Assembly: GCF_040802235.1 (NCBI RefSeq)
Contig: NC_133157.1
Span: forward strand, 31,203,501-31,267,500
Direction: 5' to 3'
From: Manis javanica
Lineage: Eukaryota; Chordata; Mammalia; Pholidota; Manidae
Length of the DNA stretch: 64,000 bases
The first letter of the stretch is position 1. Each line of letters opens with the position of its first letter. Positions 34,602-46,738 of this stretch are shown piece by piece. The position numbers and the translations under genes were made by a program. Under the pieces are notes generated by a model that was not told the DNA's origin, made no database searches, and was given only the letters and a program-made list of their open reading frames with translations.

Positions 34602-35095
34602 AATATTATTCAGCCTTAAAAAAGATGATACCACCATTTACAACATGGATGAACTTGGAAGACATTATGCTAAGTGGAATAACCCAAACACAGGATGACA
34701 AATACTCTATGATCTCCTATGTGAACTCTGAAAAAGTCAAATTCACAGAAGAGAGTAGAATGGTGATTAACAGAGGCAGGGTGGCACAGGAATTGGGGAG
34801 AAGCTGTTCAAGGGGTACTAAGCTGTGGTTATGTAGTGTTAATAATTTATAGGGCTCTAATATACAGTATGAAGAAAGATGATTAATGACTTAACTATGA
34901 CTATAGTTAATGTATTGAATACTGAAAATCTGATTAGAGGGTAGATCTTAGGTGTTCTCAGCACACACACACATACACAGGGTAACTATATGGAGATGTA
35001 TATGTTAATTAATTTGACTGTAGTAGTCATTTCACTATGTATATGTAATCAAAACATGTACACCTTAAATATGTACAATTTTAATTTTTAAAAAA
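33800..35095 (+). repeat. Older L1 3' fragment with internal (CA)n
   Basis: Degenerate L1 ORF2 C-terminus (AACTGAAAAGCTTCTGCACAGC near 33860; GGGAAATGCAAATCAAAACT near 34175) and 3' UTR, ending near TTTTAATTTTTAAAAAAG. A CA repeat (34563-34599) has grown inside it. Many frameshifts mark it as older than the other two plus-strand L1 pieces. Confidence 0.85.
33941..33999. repeat. Two adjacent small inverted repeats
   Basis: ATATCTGATA/TATCAGATAT (33941-33950 and 33956-33965) and ATCTGATAT/ATATCAGAT (33976-33984 and 33991-33999) form two perfect short hairpins inside the old L1. Confidence 0.8.
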
Positions 35096-35334
35096 GTCCC
35101 AGTTATGACAGATCAGCACAGCCAACTTGGGTGTTACAAAATTGTTCCTTTGAAATTTCTCTTTAAAATTACTCCGTTTCTCTGATGCAGCAAAGAGGCA
35201 AGAGACAATCATTGCTTCCCAGTGGACTCATGCCCATGAAAACAAACCCAAATGTACTGCTGCTAAAAAGAGTCCAGTCAGCCACACTTCCTATTTACTT
35301 GGCTTTGGACAAGTGGGCAGAGCAGACCTGAGGA

Positions 35335-35890
35335 AGGCGCGATACACCGCCCTGAGTCATCACCTGAAATGGCCTCCCTCCCCACGAGCCCCCTCAGGCC
35401 GAGGGGCAGACAGGACCTGCTCTCACTTCCACCGGGAGCATTTCCGCGTCGAGGAGGCCTGCACTCACTTCCTCTTTACAATTCCTGCCCGCCAAGTCCC
35501 TTGCTTGCTGAAGTGAGAAAACAAAACCAGCCTCTTACTACGCACCCTTCTTCGGTTCCTGGCATTCCACCGGGCTTCCTGGAGAAGCGCTGTGCTGGGT
35601 GCGCCGGGCCAGCAACTCTCTCCTCCTGCTTGAACACGGCGGGCGTCCTCGCCTCGCCGGCCCGCCGCGGATTCCGGGGCTGCCAATCACAGATGCCGGG
35701 CTCCCGGCCGCCAAGGGGCCGACGCACGGAAGCCGGACCAGCCACAGAGGCCGCGCGGGGAGCCGGTCCGCGGGACTTACATTCCGGGGGGTCCTGCAGA
35801 CACGCCTCCTCATTGCCGCGGCGCGGCTGACCTGAAGGATCTAAGCCGGCTTCCGGTGGCCGTGCCCCCTGTGCCCTGTCCCTGCCGGGA
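35335..35890. promoter_or_regulatory. Orphan CpG island
   Basis: I count about 50 CpG dinucleotides in some 550 bp, centred on 35640-35830, about 20 kb upstream of TGFBR1 and 10 kb past the COL15A1 stop. It has ETS-like CTTCCGG (35850-35856) and GC-rich boxes. A strong minus-strand donor GTAAGT (35780-35775), a second minus-strand GTGAGT (35468-35463) and a plus-strand GTGAGC just beyond (36013-36018) suggest transcripts could leave on either strand. No coding gene is recognised. It may start a non-coding RNA or an upstream TGFBR1 exon, or act as an enhancer. Confidence 0.75.
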
Positions 35891-35989
35891 TGGAGCCATC
35901 CCAAGTCAGAGAAAATGAGGCCCGAGCACAGGGAGAAGTCAGGACGAGTGACGATGGAACGAAAGGGATGGAAGTAGGAGGGCTAAGGC

Positions 35990-36900
35990 TCGACAATATT
36001 TATCTGGACACGGTGAGCCCGATGCCAGGCCCACCCTTTCTGCAAGAGCCGATAACTCTTTTTTGGTTAAGCTAAGTTTACTTGGGTTTCTGTCCCATAA
36101 CCAAAGAAGCCTGAGTAAAACAGAAATTGGTACCTGCAAATGGGGACTCGTAAGTAATAAGGTAATAGACCCTAAAATGTGGGATTGGCTTAGCCTAGGT
36201 GATAAGGAGCCGCAAGGAGTCTCTTTCCAGGGGCAGAGAAGCTGGCCCTTCTGGACACGCCGGTAAGCAGCTGGTCACAACTTAGCTTTTACAAGAGGTC
36301 TAGGTCAGAGACGTCAGGATGTTGGAATGGGTTAGCAGTGATCTTCCAAAAAGGATGCTCTGTTGAAGCTGGGCTGTTTGAAAGCAGAAGGAAACAGCAG
36401 GCAGATAAAAGAGAGGTTCCCTCTCTTGGCAGCAAGATTCCAACGGTATAGAGAATTTGATGAATTTTTTCTTTAAAGAATGGGAAAAGCAGAAACCTGT
36501 GGCTAGGAAGGTGGAGCCTGAGTGAAGAGGGAGCATCTCATCTTGAAGCAGCATTTACTGGAACACAGCCCAGGGCCTGTGTAGACTGTCCTCCTCACTG
36601 GGAGCTTCAAGCCAGCTCAGACCAGAAGCTGAGTCCCTAGAAAGTGGACACCCCTCTAGGCCTTTGGTGAGGAGCAGGAGTCCTCCACTGTGGGGTCCAG
36701 TTTGTCACTGCCCAGTGAATTCTCACAAGTCCCCCAAGAGGTGGAAGCTTCAGAAGATCAGAGGAAATTGCTCCTATGCCAGAGAGTTCTTGCTGTCCCT
36801 GCCAAAAGGATGGGATATAGGTATGTGGCTGATGCAACTGGAATTGCTTCCCCATTTCCCCTTTTTAAGCCATGATTTTGCAAATATGTATGAGTGGTAA
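35990..36900 (+). repeat. MaLR LTR end and internal fragment
   Basis: AGCTAAGTTTACTTGGGTTTCTG followed by GCCTGAGTAAAACA resembles the 3' end of an MLT/MST-type LTR. AGAAATTGGTACCTGC right after it (from 36120) resembles the start of MaLR internal sequence, and CCTAAAATGTGGGATTGGC continues the pattern. The right boundary is uncertain. Confidence 0.5.
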
Positions 36901-37129
36901 ATGTATCATTTACTCATAGGTAGCAAGAGCATGGATATGTCCAATAGCTTGCTCAACCAAAACCTGTTCAAGCTATTGCTTTTTAAATTATTTGGCGTAT
37001 GTTTATGGGTACCTATTAAGTGGCAGACATTCTTCTAGACACAATAATGAAGAAAACAAAGAACCAAAATGACTTTCAGAGTCATTCCCATACCAGGAAG
37101 CAGGACTCTTGTCCAGGCAACTAACCCGA

Positions 37130-37840
37130 CCCAAAGCCCAGGAATCATTCTCTCCCAACCGAGTCTGTTCAGCAGGGCTCCTCCTAGATTCATCCCAAAT
37201 CTGCCCACTTCTCATCATCTCTTCTGCTTCAGCTGTAGCCCTGAACATCATCTCTCAGCTAAATCACTGCAACAGTTCATTAACTGTTGCCTCCACAGTC
37301 CATTCAGCCACAGAAGTCACAGCAGCCTTTCCAAAAAGAACCCCCAAAAAACAGTTCACCTACTTTTAAACATTATAGATCTGACAAGAGCAAATATCTA
37401 GACAGTTGTATCTATCTCAGTAATAAAAATGAATACAGGGTCAATGCTGGTTTTGTTTTCTGGCAGTGGAAAATGTCATCCAATATAGAATTTGCTGCTT
37501 CAAATAAAAGCAGGTTCATGTAATCTCCTACTTAAAATCCTCCCTCCGGTAGCTTCCCAGAGCAACCAGACATAAAATCCAAACCGCTTACCTTAGTCTC
37601 CCAGAGCCTACGTGAGCCTCGCCTCCCTTGTCTCACTCTGTTTTCTGCCCATTTACTCTCGCTTTTGCTCCTAGTGACTTCTTCCTGTATCCTATTTCAC
37701 ACCAGCTGAGTTTGCATCCCAAGACCTTTACATCTGTCGCTCCTCCTTTTTTGGGAGACTCTTCTCCCACATCTTTGGAAGCCTGCCTCCTTCCCATTGT
37801 TTAAAGATTGCAGGATGTTCAATGGGATTTTCCTACTCTC
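37130..37840 (+). repeat. L2 LINE 3' fragment
   Basis: Sense L2 landmarks in order: ATCACTGCAACAGTTCATTAAC, TCACAGCAGCCTTTCC, TAGCTTCCCAGAGCAACCAG and CTTTGGAAGCCTGCCTCC, with an AT-rich interruption near 37370-37510. Confidence 0.65.
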
Positions 37841-39050
37841 CGGAATTCTGCATGAAGCTCAGAGATGAGGACAAAGAAGCTCCACGCTCACCACCTTCTC
37901 AAGAGAGCTGCCCACCATGGTACCAGACGCACCTCCTGGGACATACTGAAAGGTCTCACTCTAACCCTTTGCATCCCTCCTTCCTAATCTTTGAGATGAC
38001 TGAGAAGGAGAAAAAGATGGGAGTTAGAGTGAGACTCATCTGCCTCGTGGGGAGGAGGGTATTTGTGGTGGGAGGTGACCTTCTCTTATAGTGAGGAAGC
38101 CCCAGAGAGTTAGCCACAAAGCGGGGGTCCCTGAGAGAAGAGGAAATTGGCACACTGTTGGCTGGTTGGTTATCATTTCTACCTTTCTACCTTGCCCCTG
38201 GGTTTATCTGAGTAAGGTAGAGGAGGCTGGCATTGTTTCAGGATGGTGAAAGGCGCAGAAGGGGAGCTCCCTATATTCCTCCTGCTGCCCTGGCAAGAAC
38301 GGCAGGATTTTCGGTTGGGCATTACAGAAGGTGGCTGGGCTTGGACCCCACACATCCTCCAGAGGACTCACCAGCACTTGAATGCCCGCTGCAGAGAGGG
38401 TGTCTATGGCCACTGTCAGCCAGCCAGGCAGGGACAGCCAGCCTAGAAAGGACAACAGCTATAGCCAGGTGAGGACACTCTTGTCCACCTCCCTGTCCTT
38501 CTGCCTGCCCCAAACACACTGGAAGAGCTGGTCCTTGAAGAAGGAAGGGGAGAGACATCTCAGAACCTGATCATACTGCTTCCCCATCTTCATTCCTAGC
38601 AGTCAAGCGTCCCAGCTCAAGAATGCTCTGTGTCAGAGCAAGGGGAAGGGAGAAGAGGTTTAATAGTTGGAGATGTAAATCTAAAAGTAGACTGGACTTC
38701 TGATAACCGGGAAGTCAGGAGAGCTTCCTGTGTCTGTCCTGGGCCCGTTGCCCTCAAGGTACATCTGTCATGCTTTCCCAGCCCTGACCCTCATCGGGGC
38801 GGGAGCTTGATGCCTGCGGGCTCAGCTGACTCCCTTTGCTGATGAGAGATTGGAAAGCAGGAGGAAGAAACAAATGAAGGCATTTTTCTTCCACTCTGCC
38901 TCCCGTGCAGTGTCTGGCTGTGGGCTCTTCTTCCTTTGTGAATCCGGGCCTAGCACAGTCCAACTTTTGCTTTTTGATCTTAGCCTCAGGGCTCTGGTAA
39001 CATTTGGTTATAATTGTTCTACAGAGTTTGTTTCTCAGAAAGAGCACCTG
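37841..39050. other. Intergenic, no gene seen
   Basis: Several short open frames, none with recognisable protein features or paired splice sites. Confidence 0.5.
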
Positions 39051-39800
39051 GATGTATCATCTTGAGTCTCTGCAAGTATCTATTTTGTTCTCAGTTTGGC
39101 TGGCTACAAAATTTTAGTATCATCATTCTTAATCCACAGGATTATTTACAATGTCCCAGTGAGGAGGACAGTCTACACATATTGCTCCAGTGTCTTCTAA
39201 TTTTTAATATTGCAAATGAGAACTCCAATGCCAGTCTGAATCTCTTTTTGTATGACAGTTTAGGATTTTTACATTATCCTTGAAATTCAGAAAATTTACC
39301 AGATATGTCCTTGGGTGAAATTACTGAAACAATTCTATCTAGGACTCAGTAAACCACTTCAATCTGTAGATAATAATTACTAAACTCAGGACATTTTCTT
39401 CCATTATTTTGTTAATTGATACTTCACATCTATCCATTCTTCTTTATGATTCTTGTTATACTATATATACATATGTATATATATGTATAGATATATATAT
39501 ACATAGGAATATTCTATCTAACTTCCTCTTATTTTTTATCTCATATTTATCTTGTCTATGTTCTGAGAGGACTGTATTGATTCTTATGAGTTTGATAAAT
39601 CACTAAGTCAATTTTCAATACTATGCATTGCTGCTGTTCTGCTTTATTTTGGGGGCACAATCATGTATTTTATTTTCAAGGACTGTTTCTTTTTCTCCTA
39701 GAATTCCATTTCATGCTTCTTTTGCTCTGACATTTCACTGAAAAACAAATTTGAATTTCTGAAAAGTTAGCTCCTGTTTTCTCCAGTAATTCTTTCTAAT
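39050..39800 (-). repeat. Old L1-like fragment, antisense, with AT repeat
   Basis: CTCAGTTTGGCTGGCTACAAAATTTTAG, read on plus, and the following AT-rich sequence resemble reversed L1M 3' UTR. An ATATGTAT-type repeat lies at about 39461-39506. Low certainty. Confidence 0.4.
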
Positions 39801-42800
39801 TGGCTGTTGATTCGGTCCCCATTTTGGGGCTGCTCAGTCTCCTCAGATGACTAACTGGTGCTTGTTGGGGTTGGCTGGTATTTGTCAATATGGAAATCTG
39901 TGCTGCAGAGGACTGATGGCTCTTCCAGTGATGTCGGCAAGTGTGCAGGTCACGGTGGGCTGTCCTAGCTGCTCCCAATGCATCCGCACCTCCAGCCCCT
40001 CTGGCGCCGCTGTGTGGGTGTAACATCAGGACAGATTCACAGGTAGGCCCTGCTTTTGCTGTGGTTCTCAGATATCCACTCGTGTCTTCCGAAAAGTTCT
40101 CAAGGTTTCTGCCCAGTTGATGTTCTTCCTATTTAACAATGGTTTCAGGTCTCCCTACCCCACCCTCCCATCCCCTTATTTTTACTGTCTTATCATTTCA
40201 ATAAGATTTGGGAAGTTACTGTAAATTCAAACTGTAATCTTGAAATAAAATCTGTTATAGCAGACTTTCAACTGAGCCTGACAGAGCAGGTTCTGCAGTG
40301 CCAGCCCATAGGCCTCCAGCTTCCAATGTCAGCATCTACATCTCTTTGCCTGAAAGTTTTCTCCAGCAGCCTGAGCCCCTCTGCCTGGGCAGGGCAGGTC
40401 AGAAGCACCCCTGCCTTCCAGGGACTGGCTGGCATATAAATGCCACAGCTCCTTTGTTCCTTATGGAGAAACTGAGGTGCCGGTTCTACACTGGCTCCCA
40501 GAGCTCTCACGAGGAGAGCATCATCTGGCTACCTGACCCCAGGGGTGACTAGATGGTCCCTGCAAAGCCTGCCCTCCCTTCTCTGTCTCACTTTCTCACT
40601 ACTCTGGGTGTGTCCTGGCATAACCTCCTTCATGAGCTACTTGCAAATGAATCCTTGTCCAAGGGGGAAACCATATCAAAATGCTGACAGTGTGGCCGAA
40701 AGTTCTGTCTGCTGGTGTGGAGCACGAACTGGAGGCCGTGAGGTCAGCATGGAGGTTTGAGCAGCAGTCCTGCCGAAGGTTAAGAGAGGAGCCAGCACTA
40801 CTCTGTCTCAAAGGGAGATCAACACGTGCAACAAAGCCAAATACTTTAAAAAATATTTTGACATTTAGAAAAATAGAAGTAGCCATCCTGAAAATATTCA
40901 GACTTTGGTGAACTTCCCAGCACTTTATTTTTCTTATTGTTGTTATTGTTCTGCTTGTTGTTACCAAGGAAGCACTCAGTCAATATTTGTTGAATGAATT
41001 AATAAATAAATGGCTCCAAGGTTACTGGCTGGATGGTGGTGCCATTCACTGAGAGAAGAACCAGAGGAAAGTGAGCAAGTCTGGAAGGAGAGGCAGGGTA
41101 GGCAGTCTCCTTCACCAGCGTATCAGGTAACAGGGCACTCTGGGTCCTTCTTGGAACTGAGGGTGCTAGGCAGGCTCAGGCAGGGAGTGATCAGACCATT
41201 TCACAGGCACTGTGGCACGTGCTCCTGCCAATCAGAAGGCATCCAGCCCTGGTGCCAGAGCTGAATCCTGGAACCCCTACTGGGCCAGATGGTAACGTTT
41301 TAGCTGTCGGATTATTGGGAAGATGAGCAAAGGGCCAGGATAGCCAGAATATTCAGGGGCTTGGGAAGGTGGGCAGTCACCAGTAGGTAGAGCTGGGGGT
41401 TGTACAGGTTGAGGCAGTCCTGGGCTTAGAGGCAGGCAGAGAAACCAGGCAGATTGGAAGAACCATTCAGAAAGGCTAGAGGAGGCCCCCTAGCTCCTCC
41501 TGAGAGGCAACTGGGCTGGCTAGGAGAGCGAGCCCGCATTGGAGGGTGAGCTTTACTCAGGGTCAGGATCCCATTCCTGGTGCTTCCAACAACATAACTC
41601 AATGGAGGGTGATTTCTATTACTGTCTCTCCTTTACAGATGAAGAAACTGAGCTGCAGGGAATGTTGAATGGAGGGCATGATTTTTAGTAACTTGCCTAT
41701 GATTACATGGTTAGTAGGTGGCACAGCCCAAATTCAAACCCAGGCAACAGCTCTACATCTAAGTGCCCCACAAGTTGAAGTACAAGGTGGAAGACAAAGG
41801 GGAAAATCAGCTAGTGGTGGTCAAAAGAGCTTTGAGGGGGCTCAGTGGTGTCTTGGTGACCCAGGAGTTCAAGGAGGAGCCACAGAGCTACTTCTCCAGT
41901 TGCTTGGTTAGGCGAGGACCACATACCTATGCTTGCCTCAACTGGTAAGGTCTCTGAGGAGTTGGGGGAGGAGGAGATACACAGGAGATTTGAAATAGTC
42001 CATGACATGAGAATGGGTTTGGTGGATTTGAGAAGTGGGGGCATTATATACCTCCAAACCCGATCATACTCCTGGATACAAAATCATCAATCAATATTTC
42101 TGAATGGATGAATGAATAAGCAAAAGACCTGCTTGAGGCCCCCGGTCATTGCAAACCTCCTCACATTTCGGATGGAGGAATTGTTCCTTCTGCACAACGC
42201 ATATTGGATAGAGCTGCCAATCACAGTCATAGGCACAAGTGGGGCCAATCAGAATCCTTTCCAGGAATTGATAAAATTCCAGAGGGGAGAGGAAGTCTCC
42301 TCCTTTCTCTGAGGCCACTCTCTGGGGTGGTGAAGTAATATAAGCCTGGCACTGTCTGCGAACAACCCCTGAACATGAAGGAATCTTGTCCTCACTGGAG
42401 GGATGCCAATTACAAAAAAAAGCAGAAGACAGCAGACAGGCAGACACACAGAAAATAGACTGAGTGACCACGTTCACTTTCCTGGTTTCATGAGCCAATA
42501 AGTTCTTTTTGTTTTTTTGGCTTATGAATTTGACTTGTTTCCCTAATTTACTACTTACTGTTCAGCCATACTGGCCTGGTGACAGCTCCCTGAATCCATG
42601 CTGGCACCTACTAGCACTCCCTATAGGTTCAAGCAACAAAGTGCCACCATACACAGCCCAGAGGGTTTATATGAAAATTTTTACCTCAGAGAGAGTGGTT
42701 CCTGGCATCCGTTCTCCTCATTCTCCCACTGTTCTTCAGGTTCCCCAGGTGGCCATGTTCAGGTTGGCCGTGAGCGTTCCCCTGGACCTTCTCCTTCACG

Positions 42801-44170
42801 TTCTGTCTCCCTTACCTCCCATGCTTTCTTGGTCTCTTAGCTCCTTTGTGCTCTCCAAAGTCTACCTCCTTTAGCCCCTAAGAAGTGACCCAGACACTTC
42901 TGCCTGGAGTCTGCTTCTGCACAGGGCACCTTGGATGCTGCAGAATCTACAAAATGGAATTAGAGCAAGTGCCCCAAGACCTCTAGCACTGTAAAGACCA
43001 GCTACTTGGGCCATACCTCCACGCCCTGCTTAAGCTTGAGGGCGTTCATTGGCTTCCTAGCCTTTAGATACATTCAGCAGCAGAGTGAAGACTTAGGGAC
43101 CTTTCAGCCTCTGCGTTTCAGTTGTGTGGCAAGAACACCAGATATTCAGAGGAGGAAGCATGACAACAGATAAGCTTGGGGCACTGGGGGATGTCACAGA
43201 TGAAGCAGGGTCTGTGTTGGCTATCAGCAAGGGGAGGGGACTAGACCTAAAGTGGTTAGGCCTTCCTAAGACAGGGCAGGGCATGAACAGCAGCCTGGCA
43301 GAGTGGCCTATGCAGCTCACTTAAGTGACCATGAGGACACCAGGCTGGTGGCCATTGGCAAGTGGCAGGAAAGCTGATGTTCAGTGAAGTGTCTTGAATA
43401 CCCACCCCAGGATTCTGACTACTGGTTCTTAGAGTATAAACAGGGCTGGGTTGATTCAGGGCCTCTTCAGAGAGGGCTGATTGTTCGTGCTGTCCTCTGG
43501 TGCACAAAGACGACTGAGAAACTAGGTCAGAAACTTCAATCCCCACTCTTCCTGGGGCAGCAAAAGGGTCTCTCCTCCTTTTGACTCTGACTCCCACCCC
43601 ACGCCAGCCCACCCCTTCTGTGACCCAGGGCCACTCAGGCTTCGACTGAAATGGATGGCATTTGCACTTCATGACCTCAGGATCTTCTGCCTCCTCCTCC
43701 CTCAGTTCCTGTCCATGCTAGGCATCCCCCACCCCAGGCCTTCGGTGGGTGAGCTGGTCCTCTGCAATCCAGCTCTGGGGCTTCCCAGCCTGTCTGTAAC
43801 TGTCTTCACTCCATGACTCATTAGAGACAGCCTCACTGCTCTTCCACTTAGGAAGCCCTAAGTGGAGGTTCTGGGCTGTCTGCTTTTTTTTGCTGTCCTC
43901 CATTTCCGTCCTACATCAGGGATTGTTAGGGTGGATTCCTTCTGCCAAGTTTCTGGGCCAGCCCGGTGAATGGGAGGAAATATCCCGGCATGCCCTTGCC
44001 TGGTGATTCTGTTCCTCTTGCAGGGTCAAGCCAAGAGCTGGAGAGCCGCAGACTCGGAACTGGGAGGGAGCAGATAGGCAGCCTCGTGCAGCAGTTCCTT
44101 GAAAAGATCCTGGGCACTGCAGTAGGGCCGACCCTGAGCCTGAAGCCAGCCCCAACACTCAACAGCTGTT
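39801..44170. other. Intergenic between COL15A1 3' end and the orphan CpG island
   Basis: A LINE 3' end lies at about 40970-41012 (ATATTTGTTGAATGAATTAATAAATAAATG) and a MIR at 41615-41760. Otherwise I see no exon. A 61-codon open frame after the MIR (41763-41948) has no recognisable features. Confidence 0.5.
41615..41762 (-). repeat. MIR SINE, antisense
   Basis: TTTACAGATGAAGAAACTGAG, then ATTACATGGTTAGTAGGTGG and TTCAAACCCAGGCAACAG match reverse-complement MIR. Confidence 0.7.
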
Positions 44171-44174
44171 GACC

Positions 44175-44275
44175 TGGAACAAGTGACTTCTCAACCTTTT
44201 TTTTCTCATTGGTAAAGTAGAGATAAAAACACCTACCTTGCAGGTTATTACGAAAGGTAAATGGGACTTTTAATA
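44175..44275 (+). repeat. MIR SINE
   Basis: GAACAAGTGACTTCTCAACC, then TCATTGGTAAAGTAGAGATA and CTACCTTGCAGGTTATTACG match the MIR core in sense orientation. Confidence 0.6.
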
Positions 44276-44279
44276 ATTG

Positions 44280-45472
44280 TGATGTTTAATAAGTGGGAGC
44301 TGATATTATGCTTATTTTATCTCAACCTCTGGAGGGAAAAAGCCAGACTTGTCCAAAGTCATGTGTTGAGACATTCACAGTTCATCCTGTGTTACAGGCT
44401 CGGGTTCTTTGCCCACCCCATGCTGCCCCCACCATGTGGCACCAATAGGCAGGAGCAGGTGAGCATGATGGGAAAATCTTCCTGTTTTCAGATCATTTCC
44501 TGAGGCAACACAAGCAGGGTCAGCCAGCCCGCCCCAGGGCCACTTCCACATGGACGCTGGAGAATAAAGGAACTAGGGGAAAAAGTCAAACAGAAGAAAG
44601 CGCCTGGAAAAGATGGTTTTTATGTTCACTTACAATGGAAAAAAATCAAAGTACACAGCATGAAGATAAATGTGTCTCAGAAAATTCGTCCTTGTGAACC
44701 TGTCTGTTCAATTGTAGTTATAATTTGGGAGTTGCCAAATGGAAGTCATAAAATCCGGAGGGGGTGCAGGGAAGGGCCACCAAGAGAAAGGTAGTAATTA
44801 TGTGCTATTTTTTTCTAGTTTCAGATAATTTGGAGTTTAAACTTTTCCAGCAAGTCAGAGTTACATAAACAGATGCCATACTAAAATATGATTGTGTAAA
44901 AATATAAAACTCCTAAAGCATGATGGCAATAATAGTTTAGGAAAAAAACATTAAAGTCTGGTAATATCATGAAATACAAATAGGATCATTTGAGCAGTTG
45001 TTTCTCTGTATGAACAGCAGTTGCAAATGATGGATGTATATTAAAGAACAAAGCATTTGGTCTGCACATAACTTAGAAAGCGGTAACATTTCTAAACACT
45101 GACTTCGTAAGAAAACATGAAGGACATCTTACACTCAACAATGGCTAAAAGGAGGAAAGTACTTTCTGAAGGATGCAGTGGGCAGAACGCCAAGGCCTCT
45201 GTTTTCAACTTGCTCTTAACCATGCCGGGACGTGTTCACACTGCGTGGGGGTTCCTGCAGAATCTAGCACCAATAAATGGATCAGATTTTATCTTTGATC
45301 TGAGTCCTTTATGTCTTCAGTTTTGAGTGTATTGAGGTATGTTTTCTTTGGTTGCTGTTGTGACGAATATGTAATAAAAAAAATAATATTTACAACATTT
45401 AAACATTTTAGATTTCAGTGTCAACTCTTCACATAAGAAAAACTGGAAAACTCTTTAACACTCATCAGGTCA
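44280..45472 (-). other. COL15A1: COL15A1 3' UTR (extent approximate)
   Basis: Sequence after the COL15A1 stop on the minus strand. No canonical AATAAA was found in the first ~1.2 kb. Two ATTAAA variants lie near 44290-44285 and 44272-44267 and could set the 3' end. The first is my working boundary, with low certainty. The region is AT-rich, with no competing gene. Confidence 0.45.
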
Positions 45473-45686
45473 TTACTTCCTAGCGTCTGTCATGAAACTG
45501 TTTTCGATACACAGAACAACTAGCCTATTAGCACAGCTATATGCTTTCTGGTCCAGAATCTTCCCTGTGCTCAGTGGGGAGGCCAATCCTGTGACTGTCA
45601 TGTCGGCGGTTCGCCACGCCTCACAGTACTTATCCACCAGCCGCACTCCATGGATGCTGGAGCCATGCCAAACGACCTTCTGGGGC
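45473..45686 (-). CDS. COL15A1: Collagen XV final exon: end of endostatin-like domain and stop
   Basis: After acceptor TTTTTTAG the exon completes a Trp codon and adds 70 residues plus TAA (45475-45473). It starts PQKVVWHGSS and ends ENSFMTDARK. It carries three of the four conserved endostatin-fold cysteines (KYCEAW, YSCANR, VLCIEN), which pair with each other and with the cysteine of the exon at 48019. The domain is the C-type-lectin-like endostatin homologue called restin, released by proteolysis and reported to be anti-angiogenic. The frame is intact and close to human. Confidence 0.95.
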
Positions 45687-45764
45687 CTAAAAAAGGAATT
45701 CTGTCATTACTTTTTGAAATGTCACTTCTTTGTGGCATCTGTGAACAAACTGACATAAATCTAG

Positions 45765-46245
45765 GGCATCAAGTCAAACTCCTGAGCCCTCCAAGGTCTG
45801 ACTCCACATCTCCTCTCTATTCTCCTTGCCCTGTCCAGCCAGCTGGACATGCTCTATTCCAACCATATCCAGCTCGTACTTGTTTCCGAATTGCACTCTC
45901 TGCCCTGGTGAATCTGAGCCTTTGTTCATGAGGTTCCTTAGTCTGGAAGGGCCTCTCTATCATTTTCAAACCAGTGATTCCTTCTCACATTTCAAAGTCC
46001 ATTACAAGAAGCCTTATTGATTCTCAACAACCGAAGCATGAGTATTTCCTCTGTGCTCCTGTCACTTTATCTGTTTCTCCATTTTATAACTATAATATTC
46101 TGTCAAACCATAGCCAGTCTGCCTGTCTTCCTCTGTAGACTGTGAGTGTTGTAAGCACAGGGGCTGTGTAGGTTTATCACTCTGCCTTCCTGGCCTGCCA
46201 TCAGGCCTGGCATAGAGTAGACACTGCGGAAAGGTTTGCTGAATT
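45765..46245 (+). repeat. L2 LINE 3' fragment
   Basis: Sense L2 order: AGGTCTGACTCCACATCTCC, ATTACAAGAAGCCTTATTG, TGTAAGCACAGGGGCTGTG and GGCCTGGCATAGAGTAGACAC. It lies in the last COL15A1 intron, antisense to the gene. Confidence 0.75.
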
Positions 46246-46329
46246 TTTCTATTCTTAATAGTATTTAGTTTTCAGAGAATAATGGCAGAGCTCAGAGCAC
46301 AGGGTTAAAAAGATCACCAAGAACAGCCT

Positions 46330-46475
46330 TCCCTCCCCTTATGAAGTGTCTACTGCATGCTGGATGTTCTCATACCCACAATTTTATTCTCACAAGAGCC
46401 CTATGGTATGGATATAAGGCAGCTGAGGCTCAGAGAGTGGACCTACCTTGCCCAAGGTCCCATGCTAAGGAACTG
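46330..46475 (-). repeat. MIR SINE, antisense
   Basis: AAGTGTCTACTGCATGCTGG, then AATTTTATTCTCACAAGAGCC and CAGCTGAGGCTCAGAGAG match reverse-complement MIR. Confidence 0.65.
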
Positions 46476-46622
46476 CACTCATGTTAAGGTCCCAGGGCCT
46501 TCAGCTGCTGCACTGAGGTTTTCTGCTGGCAACATCCCAGAGGGGCAACTGGTAAAAGCATCCCATGCCTCCTAAAACTATTTATCATACTATTTACTTC
46601 CAGGGCTTCCACCCCCACTCAC

Positions 46623-46738
46623 CAAGAAGGATCTGTCATTACGTCTCGGCCATCAAAGGAGTATATTGGAACATGTGAATTGAACTGACCTCCATGGCCA
46701 GAAAAAATTGAGTCCCAATTATTAAAAAGTACTTGGCC
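46623..46738 (-). CDS. COL15A1: Collagen XV exon: endostatin-like domain, middle
   Basis: Acceptor CTCCACAG, donor TTG|GTGAGT. It encodes 38 codons plus two bases, starting GQVLFNNWDS and including IYSFDGRDVMTDPS. The split Trp codon is completed in the final exon. The sequence is nearly that of human collagen XV and forms core strands of the endostatin fold. Confidence 0.95.

Noticed and set aside
35476..35904. A 142-codon minus-strand open frame in the orphan CpG island, considered as a protein gene.
   Set aside because: GC-driven openness, no recognisable domain, and the strong donor at 35780 would cut the frame. A non-coding or upstream exon is likelier.
41763..41948. A 61-codon plus-strand open frame following a MIR element, considered as a small exon or retrocopy.
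   Set aside because: No poly(A), duplication or splice pair was found, and the sequence matches no protein I know.
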